Below are positions 42,709 to 50,469 of a stretch of DNA of 64,000 nucleotides, piece by piece (position 1 is the first letter of the stretch; the number at the start of each line of letters is the position of its first letter). The notes under the pieces were generated by a model, which did no database searches, had not been told where the DNA came from, and saw only the letters and a program-made list of their open reading frames with translations. The stretch covers positions 513,834-577,833 of the forward strand of contig CAWHVQ010000003.1 of the NCBI GenBank assembly GCA_963832895.1, read 5' to 3'. This DNA comes from JAMXLO01 sp963832895 (lineage in GTDB: Bacteria > Pseudomonadota > Alphaproteobacteria > Acetobacterales > Acetobacteraceae). The position numbers and the translations under genes are program-made.

Positions 42709-42941
42709 TGGATATAGTGAAGCAAAACGTCGAACCAGACGAAGCAAAGGCGGATCTGCTGAACAGTCTCAAAAGCAAAGATGCGGAGTGCTTTCTCGCT
42801 GTGATCATCAATGCCGATGGCGAAGCAGAGTTCCACACATATGGCCTCTGCCAGCATCAGTTGGTGATGGTCGCGCGGGATATCCTGGGGGCGGCAATTG
42901 CAATGTCTCAGGAAGAGCACGGGTCGGAGCACACTCACTAA
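42708..42941 (+). CDS. 77-aa protein of unknown function
   Basis: MDIVKQNVEPDEAKADLLNS with a beta segment (FLAVIINADGEAEFHTYG) and a terminal helix. TAATG overlaps at both ends place it in the operon. Confidence 0.6.
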   Translation: MDIVKQNVEPDEAKADLLNSLKSKDAECFLAVIINADGEAEFHTYGLCQHQLVMVARDILGAAIAMSQEEHGSEHTH

Positions 42942-43096
42942 TGAAGCCAACACTCAAATTAAAGCAGCGGGGACACATCAAAATCGACCAAGTCCTATAC
43001 GGGAGCCTAAGGCAGGTCTTTACGCAGTTGAGAGTAGCGATTGTGAATGCAGAGCTACAGTTTCAAGAGCAGAGGAATAATGCCACAAGAAAGTGA
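42941..43096 (+). CDS. 51-aa basic helical protein
   Basis: MKPTLKLKQRGHIKIDQVLY and a helical end. Start overlaps the previous stop (TAATG) and its end overlaps the nuclease start. Unknown function. Confidence 0.55.
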   Translation: MKPTLKLKQRGHIKIDQVLYGSLRQVFTQLRVAIVNAELQFQEQRNNATRK

Positions 43097-44132
43097 GCTT
43101 GAAGACGGTATACACTTCGGACTGGACGAAAGCGTTTACCACGCTTTGTCGATGATATCGGCACACGACATAAAGCAGCTTTTGATTAGCGGGCCGGATT
43201 ATTGGGAAGGCAGTCACATGAATCCGGAGCCTGATGAAGAGGCCGACGATGACACTTTCCATCGCATCCTCGGCCGCGCCTATCACACCCGCATTCTTGA
43301 AGGCCAAGACGCCTTCGCATCGAGGTTCGCCGATAAGTTCGAATGCCCGGAAGATGCGCTGGACACGAATGATGAGTTGAAAGAGGAATTGCGCAAGCGA
43401 GAGCTGGCAGTCGGAGGAAACAAGCAAGTCCTTATCGACAGGCTTCTCGCCGACGATCCGACCACCAAGATCAAGGCCGTGCTCGAAGCCGAATACATAA
43501 AAAAGCATGAAGGCAAGGATTTTCTGGAACACAAATGCATTCGCCGCATTCAACGCGCCGCCAGCATGATCGAATGCCACAAGGATATCAGGAAATGCTT
43601 TATGGGTGGATTTCCGGAAGTTACGATCATATGGACTGCCGATGACATAAGACGCAGGGCAAGGCTGGACTATCTGAAGCCAGCCGCCCTTTCCGATCTC
43701 AAGTCATTTGCCAACAAGTTCGGTAAGCCCGTCAGTGAGGCGATCATTTCATCCTTCGCCTATGCGAAGCATCATATTCAGGCCGAATATTACACCGACG
43801 CCGCCCGTGCTGCAGTAGGGTTCGCGAAGGACGGTAAGATAACCGTTCATAGCGGTGACGCACCGACTAAGGAATGGATAAGCCTGTTAGCATCGCAACA
43901 GGGCGATCATAAATTCTTCTTCGTGTTCCAGAAGACCGATGGCGCACCTGTTGCCCGTCATCTCACCTTCGAATGCCCCGGAATGCGCGGTGCAGCCCGT
44001 CGGCAGATCGAAGAGGCGGTTGCGACCTACAAGCAATGCCTGGAGTTTTTCGGCGACGATGGCACACCATGGGTTGATATGACCGGTCTTGAGGATTTTA
44101 GCGACGAAGATTTCCCACCATGGGCCGCATAA
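43080..44132 (+). CDS. RecE/exonuclease VIII-like nuclease with inserted SAP domain
   Basis: 350 aa from ATG at 43080 (an earlier start at 43047 is possible). 'GRAYHTRILEG' and 'ARLDYLKPAALSDLKSF' give the His and D/DLK residues of PD-(D/E)XK exonucleases of the DUF3799/RecE type. Residues about 97-128 form a SAP helix-extension-helix (LKEELRKRELAVGGNKQVLI), a DNA-binding insert. RecT follows immediately, so the pair performs single-strand annealing recombination. Confidence 0.8.
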   Translation: MPQESELEDGIHFGLDESVYHALSMISAHDIKQLLISGPDYWEGSHMNPEPDEEADDDTFHRILGRAYHTRILEGQDAFASRFADKFECPEDALDTNDELKEELRKRELAVGGNKQVLIDRLLADDPTTKIKAVLEAEYIKKHEGKDFLEHKCIRRIQRAASMIECHKDIRKCFMGGFPEVTIIWTADDIRRRARLDYLKPAALSDLKSFANKFGKPVSEAIISSFAYAKHHIQAEYYTDAARAAVGFAKDGKITVHSGDAPTKEWISLLASQQGDHKFFFVFQKTDGAPVARHLTFECPGMRGAARRQIEEAVATYKQCLEFFGDDGTPWVDMTGLEDFSDEDFPPWAA

Positions 44133-44144
44133 CTAGGAGGATAC

Positions 44145-44984
44145 ATGAATGAGGTAAAGACAGAAGAGCAGATAGACGCGGAACGCCAGGCGCTGATGGC
44201 GGACATGCCAGCGGCGGGGCAAGAGGTGCAAACGGTGAGCCCTCCAGAGACCGTGCATTTACCGGGCGCGAGACGTGAAAAACCGCCGATCATGTCCGGC
44301 AGTCGCATGCAGCCTATTATCCCGAAATCCTATGAAGATGCTTACCGTATCGCCACAGGTTTCGTTGCGGCTGGCATGGCGCCCGATAGCTACGTCGTGA
44401 AACGGGACAAGGCGGGGGAGATATCTTCCAGCGGAACCTATGATCTTCAAGGAACGGTTGCCCGCGTTGCTCTTGGCATCATGAAGGGCATGGAGATCGG
44501 CCTAGCGCCCGTAACTGCCATCAGCACCATCATGATTATCAACAATCGCACCAGTGTGTGGGGTGACGGTGCGCTTGCCCTTATTCAGAACAGCGGTAAG
44601 CTGGAATGGATCAAGGACGAACAGGAGGGTGACTGGACGAAAGGCGCGCAGGGCGCGTTCAAGGTCACAGTCACCGCCAAACGCATCGATAATCCGGAAA
44701 CGATTGTCCGCAGCTTTGGCTTCGATGACGCAACCAGAGCAAACCTTATCGGCAAACGTGGGCCTTGGTCATCAGGTTATGGGCCGCGTATGTGCCTGAT
44801 GCGGGCGCGTGCATGGGTGCTCCGCGACGGCTTTTCTGACGTTCTTAGCGGTCTCGGTATTGTCGAAGAGATACGGGATTTCGAGACAGAGGAAGCGCGC
44901 AACCGCCCAGCGCCTGATGCGTCCGCCCTCGACGTTGGGCTTATCGAACCACAGCAGAATGACGAAGCCCATGCCAACGCCTAA
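44145..44984 (+). CDS. recT: RecT-family single-strand annealing protein
   Basis: 279 aa. 'YRIATGFVAAGMAPDSYVVK', 'GIMKGMEIGLAPVTAISTIM', 'IINNRTSVWGDGALALI' and 'GPWSSGYGPRMCLMRARAWV' are typical of RecT/Redbeta-like proteins. AGGAGGA lies 7 bases before ATG. It coats resected ends made by the upstream nuclease. Confidence 0.85.
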   Translation: MNEVKTEEQIDAERQALMADMPAAGQEVQTVSPPETVHLPGARREKPPIMSGSRMQPIIPKSYEDAYRIATGFVAAGMAPDSYVVKRDKAGEISSSGTYDLQGTVARVALGIMKGMEIGLAPVTAISTIMIINNRTSVWGDGALALIQNSGKLEWIKDEQEGDWTKGAQGAFKVTVTAKRIDNPETIVRSFGFDDATRANLIGKRGPWSSGYGPRMCLMRARAWVLRDGFSDVLSGLGIVEEIRDFETEEARNRPAPDASALDVGLIEPQQNDEAHANA

Positions 44985-45156
44985 CAAAAACGCAGATGCT
45001 ATTGCTGATCGCATCATGCAGATGCTCGATGTTGGCATATCGGCCATCAGATCAGGCGATGAAGATGGCGCTTTGCTGGCAGTTCAGGAAGCTCACAAGA
45101 TCGCGAAATCACTTCCAATCTGCCTGCCGGATAGATCGAAGGAGTTTATACGATGA
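44971..45156 (+). CDS. 61-aa helical protein
   Basis: MPTPNKNADAIADRIMQMLD, then 'GISAIRSGDEDGALLAVQEA', a short TPR-like helical pair. It overlaps recT by 14 bases and the next gene by ATGA. Confidence 0.5.
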   Translation: MPTPNKNADAIADRIMQMLDVGISAIRSGDEDGALLAVQEAHKIAKSLPICLPDRSKEFIR

Positions 45157-45299
45157 CCAAACCAGAATCAAAGGAACGCACTGCCGGTCAGATGACGCGC
45201 CGGATCGAGTTCTTGAACAAGCGAATTGCCAGAGACCGGGAAGAATCGAAGCAGCTCACCGAGCAGTTGATTGCAGAACTGAACGCCTTAAGAACCTAA
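45153..45299 (+). CDS. 48-aa coiled-coil peptide
   Basis: MTKPESKERTAGQMTRRIEF and a charged helix. Its N-terminus belongs to a recurring start sequence (MTKPE..T) seen in several small genes of this region. Confidence 0.5.
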   Translation: MTKPESKERTAGQMTRRIEFLNKRIARDREESKQLTEQLIAELNALRT

Positions 45300-45329
45300 C
45301 CGGCATCCAAGCCGGAGAAAGAACATGAC

Positions 45330-45623
45330 GTGCCCACCCTTCGCCAAATCCGATCAGCAGTATGTGCTGAGTTCAAGGTTTCCGCAACTGAGCTAACCGG
45401 AAGCAGCCGCACGTCTCGCATCGCGCACGCCAGAGCGATTTTCTGCGCCTTAGCTCGCGGGATCACCCAAGCATCTTATGCGCGAATCGGCAATGAGATC
45501 GGCGGCAGAGAGCACGCGACCGCCATGCATTTGAAGAAACGCGGCATCCAATTGATACGGCAGCACCCAGAATACCTTCATAAGGTGCAACGCATCCGCG
45601 AGGCATTGAGAGCAATGCTATGA
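45330..45623 (+). CDS. Stand-alone DnaA domain IV protein
   Basis: 97 aa from GTG. 'SRIAHARAIFCALARGITQA' and 'SYARIGNEIGGREHATAMH' match the DnaA-box-binding domain (helix-turn-helix plus signature) of DnaA. ATPase domain III is absent. It could occupy DnaA boxes at the host origin or regulate phage replication. Confidence 0.8.
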   Translation: MPTLRQIRSAVCAEFKVSATELTGSSRTSRIAHARAIFCALARGITQASYARIGNEIGGREHATAMHLKKRGIQLIRQHPEYLHKVQRIREALRAML

Positions 45624-45808
45624 CTTACGTTCTGATTCTCTTTATCTATGCCGGGCCGTTTGCTCATACAGATGCTGTCAGTCTCACCAATGTCCCCGGC
45701 TTCAAAACAGCAGATGAATGCGAAGCGGCAGGAAAGAAGGCGCTCATCCTCACGGCCGGCACGGTGAAGGATGCGCGATACGTGTGTGTAGAGCAAAGCT
45801 ACCGTTAA
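45620..45808 (+). CDS. 62-aa secreted or membrane-linked protein
   Basis: MTYVLILFIYAGPFAHTDAV followed by 'FKTADECEAAGKKALI' and a Cys near the end (VCVEQ). Hydrophobic N-terminus, Cys pair. ATGA overlap with the DnaA-like gene. Confidence 0.5.
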   Translation: MTYVLILFIYAGPFAHTDAVSLTNVPGFKTADECEAAGKKALILTAGTVKDARYVCVEQSYR

Positions 45809-45826
45809 CCCAGCAAGGAGAGCAAG

Positions 45827-46237
45827 ATGGCACAGAGCGTAAACAAGGCATTTCTGATCGGCAGGCTTGGCAAAGACCCAGTTGAGCGGGACAATGGCAA
45901 CATAGCCACCTTTTCCATGGCGATGACAGACAGTTGGAACGACAAGACCTCGGGTGAACGACGCGAAAACACCACGTGGATTAACGTCGTGGTGTTCAAC
46001 AAGGCTCTTGCGGAGATTACCATACGATACCTGACGAAAGGTTCTTTGGTCGCTGTCGAAGGCGCAATCGAGAACCGCGAGTTTACGGACACTCAAGGCG
46101 CAAAACGGACGGTGACCGAGATCGTGATCCGCAATTTCAAAGGCGACATCACAATGCTTGGCGATCCGCCCGCGCGCCCCGAAGGCCAGACGCAGCGCCG
46201 TGCAGCACCTGGTGCCGAACCGGCAGGGCGGAGGTAA
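45827..46237 (+). CDS. ssb: Single-stranded DNA-binding protein
   Basis: 136 aa. 'VNKAFLIGRLGKDPVERDNG' and 'TWINVVVFNKALAEITIRYL', 'KGSLVAVEGAIENREFTD' form the SSB OB fold. The acidic tip is absent: the C-terminus is Pro/Arg-rich, so interaction with host SSB-binding proteins may differ. AAGGAGAG precedes ATG. Confidence 0.9.
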   Translation: MAQSVNKAFLIGRLGKDPVERDNGNIATFSMAMTDSWNDKTSGERRENTTWINVVVFNKALAEITIRYLTKGSLVAVEGAIENREFTDTQGAKRTVTEIVIRNFKGDITMLGDPPARPEGQTQRRAAPGAEPAGRR

Positions 46238-46323
46238 CCGTCACGACATCCAATCGCCTTGAGGGAGCGCCACGGGGGTGGTCTTATTTCGATGGCAACG
46301 AGGCTACCGGAGGAAACAACCAC

Positions 46324-46524
46324 ATGACCCCTGACATCACTCCGGAGTTCCAGAGGGGCTGGGACGCGGCTCTACGTCTAGCGCGCGCTTGGCACGAGTC
46401 GCAGGCGAGCCAATTGCTCGTTCAGGCCAGACGCAGCCGGTTCCCGAAGAACCTCGAGCGAGAAGCTGAGGTTCATCGCAAGGCAGCCGGACTGATCGTT
46501 ACCCTCAGCCCGGACGATGTCTGA
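46324..46524 (+). CDS. 66-aa helical protein
   Basis: MTPDITPEFQRGWDAALRLA with 'LEREAEVHRKAAGLIV'. GGAGGAAA precedes ATG. Small helical proteins like this are common near phage ssb genes. Confidence 0.55.
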   Translation: MTPDITPEFQRGWDAALRLARAWHESQASQLLVQARRSRFPKNLEREAEVHRKAAGLIVTLSPDDV

Positions 46525-46570
46525 CCTTATCTGCGGTCGAGACGGACGTAAACGCAACTTGCAGGGGGGC

Positions 46571-46795
46571 TTAGCTCTTCCCGCTCAGCTCCTTTAGCAA
46601 GTCCCTCAGCGCCAAATTCTCGGGGCTAGAGCCAGTGCGGTCGAGGAAAACCCGCACGTCGACCTCTGTGATCCTGCCGCCGGAGGCTAGATTTGGCTCG
46701 TGACGGACGAGCTCCGTTCCCGATTCTGTATCACGAACCAGCTGCCATCGATCGCCGTTCGAGCTGCGGTAGAAATCCTCTATGAGGACTGTCAT
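46571..46795 (-). CDS. 74-aa protein of unknown function
   Basis: MTVLIEDFYRSSNGDRWQLV, then 'ELVRHEPNLASGGRITEVDV' and a terminal helix. The VRHEPN.ASGG pattern recurs in rhizobial small proteins. Divergent from the SRAP gene, 53 bases apart. Confidence 0.6.
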   Translation of the reverse strand: MTVLIEDFYRSSNGDRWQLVRDTESGTELVRHEPNLASGGRITEVDVRVFLDRTGSSPENLALRDLLKELSGKS

Positions 46796-46848
46796 CAGGT
46801 CGGGTCCTCCTGCTGGAATACTGTCCCCGGCCTTACCACATCGCCGGC

Positions 46849-47529
46849 ATGTGTGGACGATACGCCAGCTTCCTTCCCGCAGAATTCATCGCGCGATTAT
46901 TCGCAACGGTGAACCCGCTGCCGAACCTCGCGCCGACCTGGAACATGGCCCCGACCATGGACGCGCCGGTTGTTCGGGTCGTTGACCGCGAGCGCCACCT
47001 CGACGCCTTGAAGTGGGGCCTCGTGCCGTACTTCACCAAAGACCTGAAGAAGGCGCGCAAGCCGATCAATGCCCGCTCGGAGACCATAGCGACGTCCGGG
47101 ATGTTCAAGGCGGCGTTTGCCGAGCGCCGTTGCCTTGTGCCGGCCCCTGCCTACTACGAATGGCGGGACGATCCCGACGGCAAGACGCCGTTTGCCGTGG
47201 CGCGCATCGACGGGGACCCGGTTGTCTTCGGGGGTATCTGGGAGAGGTGGAAATCGCCTGACGGCGAGCTGCTCCAGACATTCGCCACCATCACCACGGA
47301 CGCCAACCGGCAGCTTGCCGGAATCCAGGACCGCATGCCCGTGATCATAGAGCGGCGGGACTGGCCCCTCTGGCTGGGCGAGGCCGACGGCGATCCCGGC
47401 ACGTTACTCCGCCCGGCGCCGGAAGACGTCCTCCGGCTCTGGCCGGTCGGAAAAGCCGTCGGCAACGTCCGGAACGACGGCCCGGAACTACTCCAGCCAT
47501 CAACTGTTGCGGAGTCGACGCTATTTTGA
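46849..47529 (+). CDS. SOS response-associated peptidase (SRAP/YedK family)
   Basis: 226 aa. Catalytic Cys2 (MCGRY), Asn in 'INARSETI', 'RRCLVPAPAYYEW' and a later 'QDRMPVI' define the HMCES/YedK family, which forms thiazolidine cross-links with abasic sites in ssDNA. The usual C-terminal His is likely within 'TIT...QDRMPV'. It would protect replicating DNA. Promoter lies in the 53-bp divergent gap. Confidence 0.85.
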   Translation: MCGRYASFLPAEFIARLFATVNPLPNLAPTWNMAPTMDAPVVRVVDRERHLDALKWGLVPYFTKDLKKARKPINARSETIATSGMFKAAFAERRCLVPAPAYYEWRDDPDGKTPFAVARIDGDPVVFGGIWERWKSPDGELLQTFATITTDANRQLAGIQDRMPVIIERRDWPLWLGEADGDPGTLLRPAPEDVLRLWPVGKAVGNVRNDGPELLQPSTVAESTLF

Positions 47530-47595
47530 TGATATCGTAACGATCGAATTGCGGTCGCCCTGCAATCTTGAACATTGTCTCAAGGGCGCGAAGCA

Positions 47596-47784
47596 ATGTC
47601 GGACGACGAGGTTTCCCTGGAGGATTTGGTCGCTATCGAGCGGGTCGCTCACAAGCTGTGGGAGCAGGCGACCAACGGCACGGACACGGACTGGGAATCG
47701 TTGTCCGTTCTCGCCAAGCAAGCGTGGCGGAACCACGCCAGGATGGAGGTCACCATCTGGCGCAAGTCGGTTGGTAACCCCTAG
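47596..47784 (+). CDS. 62-aa helical protein
   Basis: MSDDEVSLEDLVAIERVAHK and Trp-rich helices. GGGCGCGAAG upstream is a weak binding box. Unknown function. Confidence 0.45.
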   Translation: MSDDEVSLEDLVAIERVAHKLWEQATNGTDTDWESLSVLAKQAWRNHARMEVTIWRKSVGNP

Positions 47785-47897
47785 GGGATAACGCCCCGGG
47801 TTCGAGCCCGGCGACGCTCGAGCCTGTCACAAAACCCCGTGCATGCGGATCGTTCAGCCCCCGCAAGCGTTTCACTCATGTTCGCGGGAGTGATTCG

Positions 47898-48371
47898 ATG
47901 CGGTTCTATTTGCTGGTCGTCGTCGCTATGTTGGCCGCATGCGGCCCACGGCTGCCGCCTCCGAACAGCGCCGATGCGCAGTATGACGGGCAGCAGCACG
48001 CCGTGCAGGTCAGGGTCAGTAGCCTGCAGCCACCGACGGGCGTGGCTTTGGTAGCGGCTGACGGGACCCGCTATCCGGCCGCAGGCATCGCTCTCGTGAG
48101 CGGGCCCCACGTCCTCTACAACCCACCCCCATCCATCGGCATCGGGATAGGTGGCTTCGGCTTCTCCGGATGCTGCAGCGCCTTTGGCTCGGGGCTGGGT
48201 GTCGGCGTTCCCGTTGGACAGCCGACGCCGGCAGAAATCAGCGATCAGTATGTCGCCTCGGCCCTTATCCCTTCGCCGCCCGACTACGCAACGAACTGGG
48301 CCCAATACCACGTCGAGGTCTCGGCCGGTGGGCAGGCCATGAATATTGCGGCTCCTCATCCTGCCGGCTGA
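47898..48371 (+). CDS. Lipoprotein with Gly-rich central segment
   Basis: 157 aa. Signal peptide ends in LAAC (lipobox), giving a lipid-anchored Cys at residue 15. A beta segment and a Gly-rich stretch (IGIGIGGFGFSGCCS) follow. Function unknown, possibly a lysogenic-conversion surface protein. Confidence 0.65.
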   Translation: MRFYLLVVVAMLAACGPRLPPPNSADAQYDGQQHAVQVRVSSLQPPTGVALVAADGTRYPAAGIALVSGPHVLYNPPPSIGIGIGGFGFSGCCSAFGSGLGVGVPVGQPTPAEISDQYVASALIPSPPDYATNWAQYHVEVSAGGQAMNIAAPHPAG

Positions 48372-48397
48372 GCTCCGAAGGCCTATAGGCATTTGCC

Positions 48398-48765
48398 CTA
48401 CAACCTGGCGTTCAACCTTGAAACGCCACGCCTTGAGCCTGAGGGTCGCTTCCCTTTTATCAACCGTTCGTAGAGAGCGTCTGTGCTCACGTCCGGCAAT
48501 ACCGACGCCCCCCAGTGGGTATCCCCCCTCTTGTAGAGATAACCGGGTTTCGGCACGCCTCGCGCTCTGCTGCTCGTATCCAATCATGCAGCTTGCGTTC
48601 GTCGAACGTCCAACATCCCCCAAGCTTCGCGGCTCCCGGAATTTTGCCAGAGACAGCCAAGGCCTGAACTTGGCGCAACGAGAGGCTGGTGATTCGGGCA
48701 ACCTCGGAAGGTCGTATACGGCAAGACAAGTCCATGTAAACAAGCGTTTCTGCCGTCATCGGCAA
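48398..48765 (-). pseudogene. Excisionase-like HTH protein, frameshifted
   Basis: Frame 1 (from 48765) holds a MerR/AlpA-like helix-turn-helix: 'RPSEVARITSLSLRQVQALA' and 'GAAKLGGCWTFDERKLHDWI'. At a run of six G (plus-strand C6 at 48508-48513) the frame is lost. One more G would give 'GGIPTGGASVLPDVSTDALY' ending at 48398, a typical C-terminus for such proteins. Divergent from the XRE gene, so both form a control switch. Confidence 0.65.
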
Positions 48766-48770
48766 TATTG

Positions 48771-48828
48771 TTGCTATTATTTAGAAGCGTATCATATTAA
48801 TTGACCATTAGCAATAGTGTGTTATGTT
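48771..48828 (+). promoter_or_regulatory. Switch region: operator dyad and XRE promoter
   Basis: TTGCTA (48771-48776) and TAGCAA (48809-48814) form a spaced inverted repeat. TTGACC (48801), 16-base spacer and TATGTT (48823-48828) give a promoter whose start falls at about the ATG at 48836, predicting a leaderless repressor mRNA. Confidence 0.45.
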
Positions 48829-48835
48829 TTCAATC

Positions 48836-49012
48836 ATGATACTTGGAAAAGTTCTTCGCGTTTATCGAGCCTCTCAGGACATCAAGCAGAACAAGCTTGC
48901 TGATGATATTGGCATTCCACCGGAAACTCTCTGCCGTATTGAAGATGGGAAGGGAGGAAATCCAGCGACTATCGGTCGGATTATCGCTTGGCTTTTAGGA
49001 GGTCTAAAATGA
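48836..49012 (+). CDS. Small XRE-family repressor
   Basis: 58 aa. 'LRVYRASQDIKQNKLADDIG' and 'IPPETLCRIEDGKGGNPATI' form the XRE helix-turn-helix with almost nothing else. The ATG at 48836 is preferred because an earlier ATG lies in the -10 box. Likely a Cro/CI-like regulator of the divergent promoters. Confidence 0.7.
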   Translation: MILGKVLRVYRASQDIKQNKLADDIGIPPETLCRIEDGKGGNPATIGRIIAWLLGGLK

Positions 49013-49095
49013 ACAGACAACATATTGAAGGCGTCATCGGGTTTGCCGCCATCTTCGCCATCCCCGTGGCATTCTGGTGCTGGATGGTATCGTGA
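49009..49095 (+). CDS. 28-aa membrane peptide
   Basis: MNRQHIEGVIGFAAIFAIPV and a Trp-rich end. AGGAGG lies 8 bases before ATG, and starts and stops overlap both neighbours. Confidence 0.55.
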   Translation: MNRQHIEGVIGFAAIFAIPVAFWCWMVS

Positions 49096-49424
49096 GCGCA
49101 CAATCGGATACCATGACCTTCCCTCTGCGCGCCGAGATCCCGACACATCGCGATGTTCCGGGTAGCTATAATTTCACCTGCGCTGCAAACGATATGGTTG
49201 GCGACGAGCAAACATCAGGCATGCATTTCTCATGTCCATGCGGCTGCGGCAATATTAGCTACCTTGCGTTCACATGCCGCCCCGATGCGGCGCGCGGCGG
49301 TGGCCCAGAATGGGAATGGGACGGCAACCGCGAAAGACCGACGCTTAAGCCGAGCGTGCTGCAAAGCGGTCTGCCTTGTAAATGGCATGGCTACTTACGC
49401 GATGGTCAGTGGGTGCTGGCATGA
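49092..49424 (+). CDS. DUF6527-like Cys/His protein
   Basis: 110 aa from GTG overlapping the previous stop (GTGA). 'HFSCPCGCGNISYLAF', 'EWEWDGNRERPTLKPSV' and 'KWHGYLRDGQWV' match DUF6527 phage proteins, probably zinc-binding. Confidence 0.65.
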   Translation: MSAQSDTMTFPLRAEIPTHRDVPGSYNFTCAANDMVGDEQTSGMHFSCPCGCGNISYLAFTCRPDAARGGGPEWEWDGNRERPTLKPSVLQSGLPCKWHGYLRDGQWVLA

Positions 49425-49636
49425 CAACGAAAACCACTGAGCTTGACCGCTGGAAACTCTTTTTGGCGGACTTCGGGATCGAGTATCGCGAGGAGCTTGG
49501 AGATCAACCTGGCGACCCCGTCATGCGGTTGTGCATGGAGAAGGGAATGCGCAAGGTGACGGGCTACAACGGTTTCATGACCGACATAGAATTTGATGCA
49601 GATGGGAGATTCACACAGATCGGGGCATGGGAATAG
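49421..49636 (+). CDS. 71-aa acidic protein
   Basis: MTTKTTELDRWKLFLADFGI and a beta C-terminus (FMTDIEFDADGRFTQIG), a pattern seen in small phage proteins. ATGA overlap upstream. Confidence 0.55.
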   Translation: MTTKTTELDRWKLFLADFGIEYREELGDQPGDPVMRLCMEKGMRKVTGYNGFMTDIEFDADGRFTQIGAWE

Positions 49637-49637
49637 A

Positions 49638-49859
49638 ATGACCAAATCCCAAACCACTAAGTTGGCACTCATCTTTTGGATCTTACTCCCGGTATCTGCA
49701 GCAGCATCGGTGCAGCATATAGTCGAACTTCCATTCAAGCCCATGCGTTTGAGAGATGTGATCCGAGCGGTATGCGATGGACAGGCCATCATTCAGCAAA
49801 ACCATGTCTTCGTCCGCCCGCAGATCATCGAGAGGGATCAATGTCCGACAAAACGCTAA
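49638..49859 (+). CDS. 73-aa exported protein
   Basis: MTKSQTTKLALIFWILLPVS is a signal peptide ending near Ala-Ala-Ala. The mature part is short with one Cys (AVCDGQ). One base after the previous stop. Confidence 0.5.
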   Translation: MTKSQTTKLALIFWILLPVSAAASVQHIVELPFKPMRLRDVIRAVCDGQAIIQQNHVFVRPQIIERDQCPTKR

Positions 49860-50140
49860 CCACTCCAAGGACAGCCGAAGCGCATAACCTTGCCGCTGGT
49901 GTCGGACATCACAGCTTCACGCCAATAGACACTCAGGCATTGGTTCCAGACATAATCAAGCAGCAGAACGCGGTTAAGGAGAACTTCATCGCCGGGTATC
50001 TCGCCGCGACCGGCGCTCGCATCGAGGACACGGTTCTTTGTGAACAACACTCCAATGACCGGACGACCATCCGCTATTGGTGCGAGCCGAATTCCGTTAA
50101 TGATCGACACCCAACGGCACCGGGGTGGCCCGATGAGTAG
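49841..50140 (+). CDS. 99-aa protein of unknown function
   Basis: MSDKTLTTPRTAEAHNLAAG, then a helical centre with 'VKENFIAGYLAATGARIED'. Overlaps the previous gene by 19 bases. Confidence 0.5.
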   Translation: MSDKTLTTPRTAEAHNLAAGVGHHSFTPIDTQALVPDIIKQQNAVKENFIAGYLAATGARIEDTVLCEQHSNDRTTIRYWCEPNSVNDRHPTAPGWPDE

Positions 50141-50207
50141 GATCCTCGATATCTACCCCTTCAGTTCCATTTTAAACTCGCAGATTACCAAAGAGATTTT
50201 GATATGA
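50133..50207 (+). CDS. Possible 24-aa peptide
   Basis: MSRILDIYPFSSILNSQITK and ILI. It overlaps the previous gene. Support is positional only. Confidence 0.3.
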   Translation: MSRILDIYPFSSILNSQITKEILI

Positions 50208-50238
50208 AGCATTTCAACGAAAGCATACGGAGGCGGCA

Positions 50239-50469
50239 ATGTTACAACTGGCAGACATCGACACGTTCGAACGCATGCAGCTCAAACTCGAGCAGATTTA
50301 CATCTTCCTTCACGGGGTCAATCTCAAGCGAGACCTGACAGGAACGGAAAATTATGTGCTGCAACTTGCAGCGGAAGCGGCAGGGGGGAATGGCACGGCG
50401 CAAAACGAAACCGAAAATACGAGTGAAAGCCGGTTCCCTACGGATCAATTGCCCGGGGACCACGAATAG
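50239..50469 (+). CDS. 76-aa protein of unknown function
   Basis: MLQLADIDTFERMQLKLEQI, helical N-terminus and polar tail. GGAGGCGG precedes ATG. Confidence 0.45.
   Translation: MLQLADIDTFERMQLKLEQIYIFLHGVNLKRDLTGTENYVLQLAAEAAGGNGTAQNETENTSESRFPTDQLPGDHE

Noticed and set aside
47791..47815. tRNA T-arm remnant or attachment site (CCGGGTTCGAGCCCGG)
   Set aside because: The hairpin has a 6-base rather than a 7-base loop and no other tRNA arms are found nearby. No repeated copy was seen that could form an att pair.
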